This document shows, piece by piece, positions 9,271 to 17,624 of a DNA stretch of 64,000 bases. Under the pieces are notes generated by a model, which saw nothing but the letters and a program-made list of their open reading frames with translations, ran no database searches and was not told where the DNA came from. A program made the position numbers and the translations under genes. The DNA is from Candidatus Parcubacteria bacterium (GTDB lineage Bacteria > Patescibacteriota > Minisyncoccia > Minisyncoccales > JAGLUP01): assembly GCA_023134715.1 (NCBI GenBank), contig JAGLUP010000003.1:118909-182908 (forward strand). The letters are read 5' to 3'. Numbering within the stretch: position 1 is the stretch's first letter; each line of letters starts with the position of its first letter.

Positions 9271-10072
9271 TTTACACAAAGATAAAAATCTGTCAGTGAT
9301 AGTTCCTTTTTATAAGGAAGCAGGGCGTGTTAAAGAAAATATCGGGATGTTAGAAAAAGAATTAAGTCAATATTTTTCCAATTATGAAATTATTGCTGTG
9401 GCAGATAATGGAAAAGATGAGACATATCAAAAAATTTTGGATTTAGAAAATGTTTATCCCAATCTTAAGGTATGCGAATATGGCTCTAATCAAGGCAAGG
9501 GTTTTGCTTTAAAATATGGCTTTGAAAAATCAAGAGGAGCTTATGTTATTTTTATTGACGGCGATTTAAATTTACATCCAAAAGATATTAAAGTATTTTT
9601 GGGGTTAATGGATATTTATGATATTGATATAGTCATTGGTTCTAAAAGACATCCTCAGTCAGAAATTTATTATCCTCTTTTGAGAAGGGTGTTAAGTAGG
9701 GGATATCAGCTTTTAACAAGAGCATTTTTAGATGTGAATGTAAAAGATACCCAAGTAGGATTGAAATTATTTAAAAGGCAGGTATTAGAAGATTCCTTGC
9801 CCCGGGTTTTAGTTAAAAAATACGCTTTTGATTTAGAATTATTAACTGTTGCCAATCGTTTAGGGTATAAAAAAATTTTAGAAGCGCCCATAAAACTAAA
9901 TTATTCTAATAGCGCTCAAGATGATAAGATTTTTTGGTTAAAAGATCTTATTCATATTTCAAAAGTTACCTGGCCTATGCTTGTGGATACTTTAGCTATT
10001 ATTTACCGTTTAAGAATTTTAAAACATTATGACAAAATACCAGCCAAGGGTTTCAATCATTATTCCAGTTAA
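9254..10072 (+). CDS. GT2 glycosyltransferase, dolichyl/undecaprenyl-phosphate sugar synthase-like
   Basis: The 272-residue GT-A protein has SVIVPFYKEAGRV at the start, VADNGKDET (49-57), and the metal-binding DGD (102-104) inside YVIFIDGDLNLHPKD. The order NQGKGFALKYGF, DGD and KDTQVGLKLF matches the ALG5/DPM1-like subgroup that moves a sugar from a nucleotide to a polyprenyl phosphate. No membrane helix is visible. The product could feed the GT-C-type membrane transferases at 32.8 and 41.1 kb; that link is inference. Confidence 0.82.
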   Translation: MSPIFDLHKDKNLSVIVPFYKEAGRVKENIGMLEKELSQYFSNYEIIAVADNGKDETYQKILDLENVYPNLKVCEYGSNQGKGFALKYGFEKSRGAYVIFIDGDLNLHPKDIKVFLGLMDIYDIDIVIGSKRHPQSEIYYPLLRRVLSRGYQLLTRAFLDVNVKDTQVGLKLFKRQVLEDSLPRVLVKKYAFDLELLTVANRLGYKKILEAPIKLNYSNSAQDDKIFWLKDLIHISKVTWPMLVDTLAIIYRLRILKHYDKIPAKGFNHYSS

Positions 10073-11009
10073 ACAAATTAATGATTATATCAGAGAATCA
10101 GTTTCTCATATTTTAAATTTAGATTATGAAAATTTTGAGATTTTGATTTTTCCTGATGTTGGGAGCAAAGAGAATTTTCCAAAAACAAAAATTATTCCCA
10201 CAGGAGAGATAGGGCCGGCAGAAAAAAGGGATTTGGCTTTAAAATACGCTGATGGCGAAATTTTAGCTTTTTTAGACGATGACGCCTATCCTCGCCAGGA
10301 TTGGCTTAAAAACGCGGTCGAACACTTTGAAAATCTAAATATAGCTGCGGTAGGAGGTCCTGCGGTAACCCCGGATAGTGATTCTTTCGGCCAAAAAGTT
10401 TCAGGCGCTGTTTTTTTAAGCAGATTATCAGGCGGCAACCCTGAAAGATATTGGCCAACAGGAGAAGCGAGAGAAGTTGATGATTGGCCATCAGTTAATT
10501 TATTAGTAAGAAAATCAGATTTTTCAGCTGTTAATGGTTTTGACTCCACTTATTGGCCTGGAGAAGATACAAAATTGTGTTTAGATTTAATAAAAAACCT
10601 GAATAAAAAAATTATTTATGACCCAGAGGTTTTTGTTTGGCATCACCGCCGTTCCGGCTTAATAAAACATTTAAAGCAGATAGGTAATTACGGCATTCAT
10701 CGCGGTTTTTTTGCCAAAAAGTATCCAGAGAACTCGTTTAAATTAAAATATTTTATCCCATCTTTGTTTTTTATTTTCGTATCAATGGGATGGATTTTAT
10801 TATTCCTGCCTTTTTCTTTTAAATTAATATATTTAAATATTTGGCTGTTTTATATTTTAGCTTTATTAATATCAATTTTTAGCATTTATTTTAAAATCAA
10901 AGATTTAAAAGTGAGCTTGGCAGTTATCCCATATATTTTTTTGACCCATATTTATTACGGTTTGAAATTTATTCATGGCTTTGTATTTACAAGAAATTTA
11001 AAAAGTTGA
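10029..11009 (+). CDS. GT2 glycosyltransferase with C-terminal membrane helices
   Basis: Of 326 residues, the first 230 form a GT-A domain: RVSIIIPVKQIN (7-18), FLDDDAYPR (81-89, metal-binding DDD 83-85) and WPGEDTKLCLDL near 182, the usual ED acid motif. Two or three membrane helices follow (about 245-265, 268-287, 293-315). It overlaps the preceding gene by 44 nt, a long overlap, but this ATG keeps the full GT2 N-terminus. It ends the first run of plus-strand glycan genes. Confidence 0.85.
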   Translation: MTKYQPRVSIIIPVKQINDYIRESVSHILNLDYENFEILIFPDVGSKENFPKTKIIPTGEIGPAEKRDLALKYADGEILAFLDDDAYPRQDWLKNAVEHFENLNIAAVGGPAVTPDSDSFGQKVSGAVFLSRLSGGNPERYWPTGEAREVDDWPSVNLLVRKSDFSAVNGFDSTYWPGEDTKLCLDLIKNLNKKIIYDPEVFVWHHRRSGLIKHLKQIGNYGIHRGFFAKKYPENSFKLKYFIPSLFFIFVSMGWILLFLPFSFKLIYLNIWLFYILALLISIFSIYFKIKDLKVSLAVIPYIFLTHIYYGLKFIHGFVFTRNLKS

Positions 11010-11020
11010 AAGTTAAAAAA

Positions 11021-11047
11021 GAACCGCTTCATTATAAAGAAGGGTTC
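11021..11047 (-). terminator. terminator of the minus-strand TIM-barrel gene
   Basis: GAACC and CTTC at 11021-11030 pair with GAAG and GGTTC at 11039-11047. On the minus strand the hairpin is followed by six T (complement of 11015-11020). It overlaps the last codons of the minus gene. Confidence 0.75.
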
Positions 11048-11844
11048 GTTACTAAATTTCGTACTGCCCGGAGCATTTTGCGGAGCCGGAAAATATTCCA
11101 ACTTTTGGTTCTCAAGGTAGCTTCCACTAAATAGGGACCAGAGTAGCCAATATCGTCTATTATGTCCAGCATATTCTTTATTTCATTTTCTTCTCCTCGT
11201 AATATTTTTTCCGCCTCATTATCTTTCATGTAAGGTTGAACATGGATAAGAGATGTGTAGGGCAGAAGCAAGGGAAGCGATTTTTGCCAGTGTCCGAGAA
11301 GCGATTTCTTCTTTCCATTTTCCGATATCCAAAATTTTTCCCTAAGATGACAAAGATCTATTACCAGAGATTTTCTGTATTTTTGCGCAGTTTCTACAAT
11401 TTCTTCTGGTGTCATTCCCAGTCCAGGAGAAACCTCCAACAACCTTCCTTCAGATAAATCTTTAAAAGAATGGCAAACAATCGTGGCCTGATATTGGGAT
11501 AAAATCCAGTGAAAAAGGCATTCCGCTTTTGCTATTCCTGGAAAAAATAACCAATCCCAGAGTTGAGGCACTAACTTTTCTTCTTTGGTCGGTTTCTTGA
11601 AGATTATCGGAATTAAACTATCTACTGGATTCCATGCTTTCTCTGCGAAAAGAACAGGAAGCTCTGGTCTACTTAATCTTTTTATTTCCCTAAAAGGCAA
11701 AACGCCTAAAAAACAAAATCCATCTTCTTCGGCCCATCTTGCAGTTGTTTCCGGCCAGTAAGCCGACCATGGCAGGTAGGACGCAAGAGAAACTCCAATT
11801 TTTACATTTTTATCTTCACTCTTTCCATTTTTCATTCTTTCCAT
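11032..11844 (-). CDS. sugar-phosphate isomerase/epimerase-like TIM barrel protein
   Basis: The 270-residue protein resembles the xylose-isomerase-like TIM barrel family (AP endonuclease 2 superfamily). Spaced acidic and His residues fit the metal site: LLEVSPG near 135, LVIDLCHL near 165, LIHVQPY near 199 and YLVEATLR near 239. There is no signal peptide. It is the only inverted gene inside the first part of the polysaccharide locus, has its own promoter and terminator, and has a richer, less AT-biased codon look than its neighbours. A weak GAGGG lies before the ATG. The substrate is unknown and the family call rests on weak motifs. Confidence 0.5.
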   Translation of the reverse strand: MERMKNGKSEDKNVKIGVSLASYLPWSAYWPETTARWAEEDGFCFLGVLPFREIKRLSRPELPVLFAEKAWNPVDSLIPIIFKKPTKEEKLVPQLWDWLFFPGIAKAECLFHWILSQYQATIVCHSFKDLSEGRLLEVSPGLGMTPEEIVETAQKYRKSLVIDLCHLREKFWISENGKKKSLLGHWQKSLPLLLPYTSLIHVQPYMKDNEAEKILRGEENEIKNMLDIIDDIGYSGPYLVEATLRTKSWNIFRLRKMLRAVRNLVTNPSL

Positions 11845-11916
11845 CTTTTTCCCTCATTTTTTAAAAATTGACAAAGAACTATTTTTTAATTAAAATTAAA
11901 CTGTTTAACAATTTAA

Positions 11917-11945
11917 ATTTTAACACATTTTTTTAATTTTGTCAA
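11917..11945 (-). promoter_or_regulatory. promoter of the minus-strand TIM-barrel gene
   Basis: TTGACA (11945-11940 on the minus strand), 17 nt, TAAAAT (11922-11917). The -35 overlaps the -35 of the opposite promoter. Confidence 0.7.
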
Positions 11946-11966
11946 TTTTTTAATTGACTCTAATTT
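11939..11966 (+). promoter_or_regulatory. divergent promoter of the radical SAM gene, leaderless type
   Basis: TTGTCA (11939-11944), 16 nt, TAATTT (11961-11966); the -10 ends 8 nt before the ATG at 11974. Confidence 0.5.
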
Positions 11967-11973
11967 TTCATCT

Positions 11974-13431
11974 ATGCTTAAGGTTTCTATATCATATCCT
12001 CCGCTTGAGAGTAAAAAAGGTATTCCTTTATTAGCGCAGAATCGGCAATTTCAGTGGTTTAATTCTCCAACATATATTTATCCAATGGTTCCCGCTTACG
12101 CGGCTTCTTTGCTTAAAGAAAATAACTATGATGTGTTCTGGGATGATGCCATTGCCGAAAAATTAACTTATCAGCAGTGGAAACAAAGATTAATAAAAGA
12201 AAAACCAGGTTTGATTGCCATAGAAACAAAAACACCAGTGGTTAAAAAACATTGGCAGATAATTAATGAGTTGAAAGTTGAAAATCCAAACCTAAAAATT
12301 GTTTTAATGGGTGACCATGTTACTGCTTTGCCGGAAGAATCATTAAAAAACAGCAGAGTTGATTATGTTTTGACTGGCGGGGATTATGATTTTATGCTGT
12401 TAAACTTAGCCAATCATTTAACAAAGAGTGAAGCTCTTGAGCAGGGTTGGTATTTTCGAGACGAAAATAACGAAATAAAAAATACAGGACATTTTCAATT
12501 AAATCATAATTTAGACGATTTGCCCTTTATTGACAGAGAATTGACCAAATGGAAGCTATACGCTTATGACAATGGCGATTTTAAATATTTACCGGGAAGC
12601 TATTTAATGTCTGGTCGCGATTGTTGGTGGGCAAAATGCAGTTTTTGTTCTTGGACTACTTTGTTTCCTGAAAAACATTATAGAGCTCGTTCGGCCCAAA
12701 AAGCGTTAGATGAGGTAGAGATATTGATTAATTTAGGAGTAAAAGAAATTATGGAGGATTCCGGCACTTTGCCGATTGGAGATTGGTTAAAAGAATTTTG
12801 TCAAGGAATGATTGATAGAGGATATAATAAAAAAATTGCGCTTAGCTGTAATATGCGGATTAACGGCATCAAAGATTTAGAAACCTGGAAATTGATGAAA
12901 AAAGCAGGATTTAGAATGATATTATTCGGATTGGAATCAATCAATCAAGGGACATTAGATAGAATTAATAAAGGTTTAGGAGTAGAAGAAATAGAACCTT
13001 GTTTGAGAATGTGCAAGCAAGCTGGATTAGAGCCGCATATTACCACAATGATGGGCTTTCCATGGGAGACAAAAGCAGACGCCCAAGCAACAATTAATTT
13101 AGCCAAAAGATTATTTAAAAAGGGTTATGTGGATACTTTGCAAGCAACTATAATTATTCCATATCCGGAAACTCCTCTTTACAAGTATTGCAAAGAGAAT
13201 GATTTATTAAGATTTGATGATTATGACAGATTTGACCAAAGAGAGCAGGTTATGAAAAGCGAGCTTACAACTGAAGATGTAAAAGAATTGACTCAAAGTT
13301 TATATAAATCTTTTATCAGTCCTCAATTTATCGCAAGGAAAATAATAAGCATACGCAATTTGGATGATATTAAATTTTTATTCAGGGCTGGAATAAAACT
13401 ATTGGGCCATTTAACAGATTTTGGAAAATGA
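11974..13431 (+). CDS. radical SAM enzyme with N-terminal B12-binding-like domain
   Basis: The 485-residue protein has an N-terminal Rossmann-like region (about 30-150, with FWDDAIAEKLTYQQW, KIVLMGDHVTALPEE and DYVLTGGDYD) as in cobalamin-binding B12-rSAM enzymes, then a radical SAM domain with GRDCWWAKCSFCSW. The cluster cysteines are C217, C222 and C225, a C-x4-C-x2-C spacing rather than the usual C-x3-C-x2-C. FGLESINQGTLDRINKG (about 325-342) and TTMMGFPWET (about 357-366) are normal Elp3/rSAM landmarks. Such enzymes methylate or rearrange unactivated carbons. In this place a glycan or lipid-carrier substrate is plausible but not shown. Confidence 0.85.
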   Translation: MLKVSISYPPLESKKGIPLLAQNRQFQWFNSPTYIYPMVPAYAASLLKENNYDVFWDDAIAEKLTYQQWKQRLIKEKPGLIAIETKTPVVKKHWQIINELKVENPNLKIVLMGDHVTALPEESLKNSRVDYVLTGGDYDFMLLNLANHLTKSEALEQGWYFRDENNEIKNTGHFQLNHNLDDLPFIDRELTKWKLYAYDNGDFKYLPGSYLMSGRDCWWAKCSFCSWTTLFPEKHYRARSAQKALDEVEILINLGVKEIMEDSGTLPIGDWLKEFCQGMIDRGYNKKIALSCNMRINGIKDLETWKLMKKAGFRMILFGLESINQGTLDRINKGLGVEEIEPCLRMCKQAGLEPHITTMMGFPWETKADAQATINLAKRLFKKGYVDTLQATIIIPYPETPLYKYCKENDLLRFDDYDRFDQREQVMKSELTTEDVKELTQSLYKSFISPQFIARKIISIRNLDDIKFLFRAGIKLLGHLTDFGK

Positions 13432-13477
13432 GTTAAAACTTTCAACTTTATAAACTTTGTAATTTTGTTGTTTTTGT

Positions 13478-13546
13478 GATAAGATAGAGATAATCGTAGT
13501 GGATGATAATTTTATTGACAAGACCAAAGAAATTGCAAAAATTGAG
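13478..13546 (+). pseudogene. remnant of a GT2 glycosyltransferase (23 codons)
   Basis: Read in frame from 13478, this stretch encodes [20 protein letters not shown] and three more residues. It matches [20 protein letters not shown] in the GT2 gene at 18371 (codons from 18470) at about 16 of 20 positions, while the DNA differs at many third positions. There is no GT2 N-terminus or downstream domain and no start codon. It is therefore a decayed or truncated relative, not a recent copy. Confidence 0.7.
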
Positions 13547-13548
13547 TT

Positions 13549-13929
13549 ATGGAAAATAAAAAATTTTATATTGGTAGTTATCAAAAAAATGCTAAAAAAC
13601 GTCGAGGTTGGATTGTCGGTCATTTTATGAGCGGACTCTGTAAAACCGATCGGGTAGAGATTAAGTATTGGAGATTTAAAAAAGGAGAGGTGGTAAAAAA
13701 GGAATATAAAACTCAATGTTGTTCTGTTGAAGTTACTATTATATTGCAAGGAAAGATAGATGGAGAAGTTGATGGTCGGGAGATTAATCTTAAAGCGGGT
13801 GAATATATTATTATACCTCCTGGCGTAGCAAATGCCTTTCCAGTGAATGTTTATGAAGATGTTGAAGGGTTGACCATTAAATCTCCGAGTATCCCGGAAG
13901 ATAAAATAATATCTTTGAGTATTCATTGA
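13549..13929 (+). CDS. cupin-domain protein without the metal HxH
   Basis: The 126-residue single-domain protein has a clear cupin core: SVEVTIILQGKIDGEVDGREINLKAGEYIIIPPGVANAF split over residues 62-100, with the turn Gly residues and the IPPG strand in place. The N-terminal metal motif is KTQCCSVEV, so the usual His-x-His is absent, and the second-motif His is replaced (VANAF). It is probably a non-metal cupin, perhaps a sugar-nucleotide isomerase or a binding protein. It starts a run with RmlC-like, RmlD-like, RfbH, RmlB and RmlA genes. TTGTAA-N17-TAAGAT at 13457-13485 could be its promoter. No enzyme role can be assigned. Confidence 0.65.
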   Translation: MENKKFYIGSYQKNAKKRRGWIVGHFMSGLCKTDRVEIKYWRFKKGEVVKKEYKTQCCSVEVTIILQGKIDGEVDGREINLKAGEYIIIPPGVANAFPVNVYEDVEGLTIKSPSIPEDKIISLSIH

Positions 13930-13962
13930 CATTATTTGTCAAATTACTTATATATTAGAAAT

Positions 13963-14412
13963 ATGATAAACGGTGTTTTGATACTACCATTAAAACAAAT
14001 ACCCGATGAGCGGGGAAAGATAATGCTTATGTTAAAAGCCAACGACCCGTATTTTGAGAAATTCGGGCAGGTTTATTTTTCCTTTGTTTATCCCAATGTA
14101 ATTAAAGGTTGGCATCTTCATAAGAAAATGACTTTAAATTATGCTGTTATTAGTGGAATGATTAAATTGGTTCTTTATGACCAGAGAAAGGAATCGTCCA
14201 CCAAGGGAGAGCTGATAGAGCTTTTTATAGGGGAGGATAATTATGTTTTGGTTCAGATACCACCTGGCATAGTCAATGGGTTTAAGGGTATCGGCGTTAA
14301 ACCATCAATTGTGGTTAATTGTCCTACTATGGACTATGATACTGATGAAATAATTAGAATTGATCCTTTTGAAAATGACATTCCTTATAATTGGAAATTA
14401 AAACATTGTTGA
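13963..14412 (+). CDS. RmlC-like dTDP-4-dehydro-6-deoxyhexose epimerase family protein
   Basis: The 149-residue frame from the ATG at 13963 is preferred to a TTG nine codons upstream. The sequence has the RmlC layout: LPLKQIPDERGKIMLMLKAN, then VIKGWHLHKKMTLNYAVISG with the His pair at the active-site strand, KLVLYDQR, and VQIPPGIVNGFKGIG. RmlC epimerises C3 and C5 of dTDP-4-keto-6-deoxyglucose. This protein is shorter than typical RmlC (about 180) and the GLH-x-Q core is GWHLH, so it may epimerise one centre or act on a 3-deoxy intermediate. It lies 5 nt before the RmlD-like gene. Confidence 0.7.
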   Translation: MINGVLILPLKQIPDERGKIMLMLKANDPYFEKFGQVYFSFVYPNVIKGWHLHKKMTLNYAVISGMIKLVLYDQRKESSTKGELIELFIGEDNYVLVQIPPGIVNGFKGIGVKPSIVVNCPTMDYDTDEIIRIDPFENDIPYNWKLKHC

Positions 14413-14417
14413 ATAAA

Positions 14418-15296
14418 ATGAATATTTTAATCATCGGCAGCGCCGGACAAGTGGGAGGGGCTTTGGCGGATATTTTGAAGAGAAATAAAAATTTTAAAGT
14501 TATAGCTGCTGATAAGGTAATTTCAAAAGGTAGGGTTTTTTTAGATATTACGGACAGAAAACAAGCGCTTCGCTTTATTGATAAAGTCAAGCCCTCGGTT
14601 ATAATTCTGCCTGCGGCCATCACTAATGTTGATTTTTGCGAAGATCAACAAAGAGTTGCCTACAAAGTAAATGTTAAAGGGGTGAAAAACATAGTTCAGG
14701 CGGCTAAAAAAAATTTAAGCAAGTTTATTTATATTTCCACAGCATATGTTTTTAATGGTAGAAAGGGAAATTACAAAGAAAATGATAAACCTTGTCCGAT
14801 TAACTACTATGCCCAAACCAAGTTGGAAGCAGAAAGGATTGTCCAGAATGAACTTAACGACTACCTAATAATAAGAACAAACTGGGTTTTTGACTTGGGT
14901 TACGATCAAAAAAATTTTATAGTTCGACTTCTTAATGCTTTGAAGAACGAAGAATTAGTAAAGGTGCCTAATGATCAATACGGGAATCCCACTTTAGCTA
15001 GAAATATTGCGTGGGCTACGGAGGAATTAATTAAGAAAAACAAAAAAGGTATTTATCATATTGTCGGACGGGACAAGATGAGCAAATATCAGTGGGCTTT
15101 GAAAACGGCAAGATATTTTAATTTAGATCCTAGATTAGTTACCCCTGTTTCAACTAATAACCTGAAGCAAAGAGCTATGCGGCCGAAAAAAGATGACTTA
15201 AATATTTATAAAGCCCAGAAAGAGCTTAAGACAAAGATGTTTTCGCTTAACGAATCCTTGAATTTTTTTAAGGCCCGAAATAGAAAAATTTACTAA
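14418..15296 (+). CDS. RmlD-like NAD(P)-dependent sugar-nucleotide reductase
   Basis: The ATG at 14418, 5 nt after the previous stop, gives 292 residues and begins directly with the dinucleotide-binding strand MNILIIGSAGQVGGAL; a TTG 27 nt earlier would only add residues overlapping the previous gene. The catalytic Y-x3-K is in YYAQTKLEAE near 139, preceded by STAYVFNG. RTNWVFD and YGNPTLA match RmlD (dTDP-4-dehydrorhamnose reductase). The family reduces the C4 keto group of a 6-deoxy sugar nucleotide. With RfbH next door, the substrate may be a 3,6-dideoxy-4-keto sugar. Confidence 0.8.
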   Translation: MNILIIGSAGQVGGALADILKRNKNFKVIAADKVISKGRVFLDITDRKQALRFIDKVKPSVIILPAAITNVDFCEDQQRVAYKVNVKGVKNIVQAAKKNLSKFIYISTAYVFNGRKGNYKENDKPCPINYYAQTKLEAERIVQNELNDYLIIRTNWVFDLGYDQKNFIVRLLNALKNEELVKVPNDQYGNPTLARNIAWATEELIKKNKKGIYHIVGRDKMSKYQWALKTARYFNLDPRLVTPVSTNNLKQRAMRPKKDDLNIYKAQKELKTKMFSLNESLNFFKARNRKIY

Positions 15297-15298
15297 AA

Positions 15299-16618
15299 AT
15301 GACCCAAGAACAATTAAAAAAAGAAATTTTTTGGAAGGTTCAAAAATATCATAAAATAGTATCCAAGAGAAAAACTTTTATTCCCGGCAAGAATTTTATC
15401 CCAGCTTCTGGCGCGGTTTTTAATGAAAAAGAGATGATTTCTCTAGTAAACGTGGCTTTAGATCGCTGGTTTACCGAAGGAAAATTTGCTAAGAAATTTG
15501 AGCAGAAATTTTCAAAATTTCTAAACGTACCCCACACTATTTTAACAAATTCTGGTTCTTCGGCTAATTTGTTGGCTTTTTCAGCCCTTTTTTCACCGCA
15601 ATTGGGCGAGAAAAGGATAAGGCAGGGCGATGAGGTAATAACAGTTGCTGCAGCTTTTCCTACTACAATAAATCCTATAATTCAGAATGGATGCATTCCA
15701 GTATTTTTAGATATTGATTTAGAAACTTTGAATGTTGATTTATCGAAAATTGAAAAAGCAATAACTAAAAAAACTAAAGTTATTTTTTTAGCTCATAATT
15801 TGGGCAATCCTTTTGACCTAAAAACTGTAATAAGGATTGCTAAAAAATATAATTTGTTTGTTATTGAAGATGCTTGCGATGCTCTTGGATCAACTTATGA
15901 TCATCAGTTAGTCGGTACTTTTGGTGATATTAGTACATTTAGTTTTTATCCTGCTCATCATATTACTATGGGAGAGGGAGGAGCTTTGATTACTAGAAAT
16001 TCCCAATTAAACCGAATTATCAGGTCTTTAAAAGATTGGGGTCGACATTGTTGGTGTCCTACGGGAAAAGATAATACTTGTAATAGAAGATTTAAGTGGC
16101 AACTTGGTAAATTGCCCTATGGATATGATCATAAATATACCTATTCTCATATAGGATATAATTTAAAATTAACTGATATGCAGGCTGCTATTGGAGTTTC
16201 CCAGATGGGTAAATTGAGATATTTCATCAAAAGAAGAAAAGAGAATTTTAATTATTTATATAATAAATTAAAAGAATTTGAAAAATATTTTATTTTCTCA
16301 AAAGCCACCAAAAATAGTAATCCAAGTTGGTTCGGTTTTGCATTTACCATCAAAGATCCAAAAAAAATAAATAGAAGAAGATTTATGGAATACTTAAATT
16401 CAAAGGGAATCGGGACAAGATTATTGTTTGGAGGAAATATTACCAAACAGCCATACTTTATTGATTACAAAATCAGATATAGACAGATAGGCAATTTAGA
16501 AAATACAGACAAGGTTATGAATAGTACTTTTTGGATAGGGTTATATCCTGGTCTTAATAAACAACATTTTGATTACATATCGGGTGTATTTAAGGATTTT
16601 TTGTCTCAAATAAAATAA
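15299..16618 (+). CDS. rfbH: RfbH/AscC-type [2Fe-2S], PMP-dependent 4-keto-6-deoxyhexose 3-dehydrase (E1)
   Basis: The 439-residue protein has a DegT-like fold but the PLP lysine is replaced by His220 in FYPAHHITMGEGG (216-228). The cluster cysteines are C193, C251, C253 and C261, i.e. C-x57-C-x-C-x7-C, the signature known for the Yersinia CDP-6-deoxy-glucoseen dehydrase E1. DWGRHCWCPTGKDNTC and GYDHKYTYSHIGYNLK are hallmark stretches. E1 removes the C3 hydroxyl on the way to 3,6-dideoxyhexoses and normally needs a reductase partner (E3) and a CDP-sugar. Neither an E3 nor a CDP-glucose pathway is seen; the gene is flanked by dTDP-sugar genes. Confidence 0.92.
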   Translation: MTQEQLKKEIFWKVQKYHKIVSKRKTFIPGKNFIPASGAVFNEKEMISLVNVALDRWFTEGKFAKKFEQKFSKFLNVPHTILTNSGSSANLLAFSALFSPQLGEKRIRQGDEVITVAAAFPTTINPIIQNGCIPVFLDIDLETLNVDLSKIEKAITKKTKVIFLAHNLGNPFDLKTVIRIAKKYNLFVIEDACDALGSTYDHQLVGTFGDISTFSFYPAHHITMGEGGALITRNSQLNRIIRSLKDWGRHCWCPTGKDNTCNRRFKWQLGKLPYGYDHKYTYSHIGYNLKLTDMQAAIGVSQMGKLRYFIKRRKENFNYLYNKLKEFEKYFIFSKATKNSNPSWFGFAFTIKDPKKINRRRFMEYLNSKGIGTRLLFGGNITKQPYFIDYKIRYRQIGNLENTDKVMNSTFWIGLYPGLNKQHFDYISGVFKDFLSQIK

Positions 16619-16619
16619 T

Positions 16620-17624
16620 ATGAAGCTTTTAATTACTGGCGGGGCCGGTTTTATCGGTTCTAATTTTATCCGCTATATTTTAAATAAATATTCAGATTAT
16701 TGGATTATTAATTTTGATATTGTTAGCTATTGCGCTAATTTTGAAAACTTAAAAGATATTGAAAAGAATCCAAGATATAAATTTATCAAAGGAGATATTT
16801 GCGATGAAAAATTAGTTAATAAAATTTTTCAAAAAGAAAAACCTGATTTTGTGGTAAATTTTGCCGCAGAAAGTCATGTAGACCGTTCAATTTTAGAGCC
16901 GAAGAAGTTCACAAGGACAAATATTTTAGGAACCCATACCTTGCTTGAAACAGCTAGAAAATATGGCGTTAAAAAATTTGAGCATATTTCAACAGATGAA
17001 GTATACGGAACTATTAAAAAAGAAGAATTTAAAGAAACAGATGTTTTGTTGCCAAACAGCCCTTATGCCGTTTCAAAGGCAGGCGCGGATTTATTGGCAA
17101 GGGCATATTATAAAACCTTTGGACTGCCTGTTCTAATCACTCGTTCTTCAAATAATTTTGGTCCATATCAATTTCCAGAAAAGCTAATCTCCCTTTTCAT
17201 AACCAATCTTTTGGAAAACAAAAAAGTTCCTTTGTATGGAAAAGGATTAAATATTCGCGACTGGATTTATGTTTTGGACAATTGTTCTGGAATTGACACT
17301 GTTCTGCACAAAGGAGAGATTGGCGAGATTTATAATATAGGCGGAGGAAACGAGTTCACAAATTTAGAAATTGCGAAATTTATTTTAAAAGAATTGAGTA
17401 AGGACGAGTCATTTATTGAATATATCAAAGACAGACCGGGACATGATTTTCGTTATGCTCTTGATACGAGAAAAATTAAAAAACTTGGCTGGAAACCAGA
17501 ACATAAATTTGGAGAAGCAATTAGAAAAACCGCAAAGTGGTATAAAGAAAATGCAAGCTGGTGGGAAAAAATAAAATCAGGAGAATATCTTAAATATTAT
17601 AAAAAACAATACAAAAATCTATGA
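16620..17624 (+). CDS. rmlB: dTDP-glucose 4,6-dehydratase (RmlB)
   Basis: The 334-residue extended SDR has GGAGFIG (7-13), FAAESHVDRSI (81-91, the RmlB signature), STDEVYGTI (124-132, catalytic Asp126 and Glu127) and Y149-AVS-K153. SSNNFGPYQFPEKLI and GKGLNIRDWIYV are also RmlB hallmarks. It converts dTDP-glucose to dTDP-4-keto-6-deoxyglucose with bound NAD. It starts 1 nt after the rfbH stop and overlaps rmlA by 4 nt, so the 13.5-18.3 kb block should be co-expressed. Confidence 0.93.
   Translation: MKLLITGGAGFIGSNFIRYILNKYSDYWIINFDIVSYCANFENLKDIEKNPRYKFIKGDICDEKLVNKIFQKEKPDFVVNFAAESHVDRSILEPKKFTRTNILGTHTLLETARKYGVKKFEHISTDEVYGTIKKEEFKETDVLLPNSPYAVSKAGADLLARAYYKTFGLPVLITRSSNNFGPYQFPEKLISLFITNLLENKKVPLYGKGLNIRDWIYVLDNCSGIDTVLHKGEIGEIYNIGGGNEFTNLEIAKFILKELSKDESFIEYIKDRPGHDFRYALDTRKIKKLGWKPEHKFGEAIRKTAKWYKENASWWEKIKSGEYLKYYKKQYKNL

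Noticed and set aside
13411-13932. A 173-codon minus-strand ORF opposite the cupin gene.
   Set aside because: It lies antisense to a clear cupin and to the glycosyltransferase remnant; the translation is low-complexity with no family motif.
15299-16618. The RfbH protein as an aminotransferase.
   Set aside because: The Schiff-base Lys is His220 and the four cluster cysteines are all present with the E1 spacing, so it is a dehydrase.
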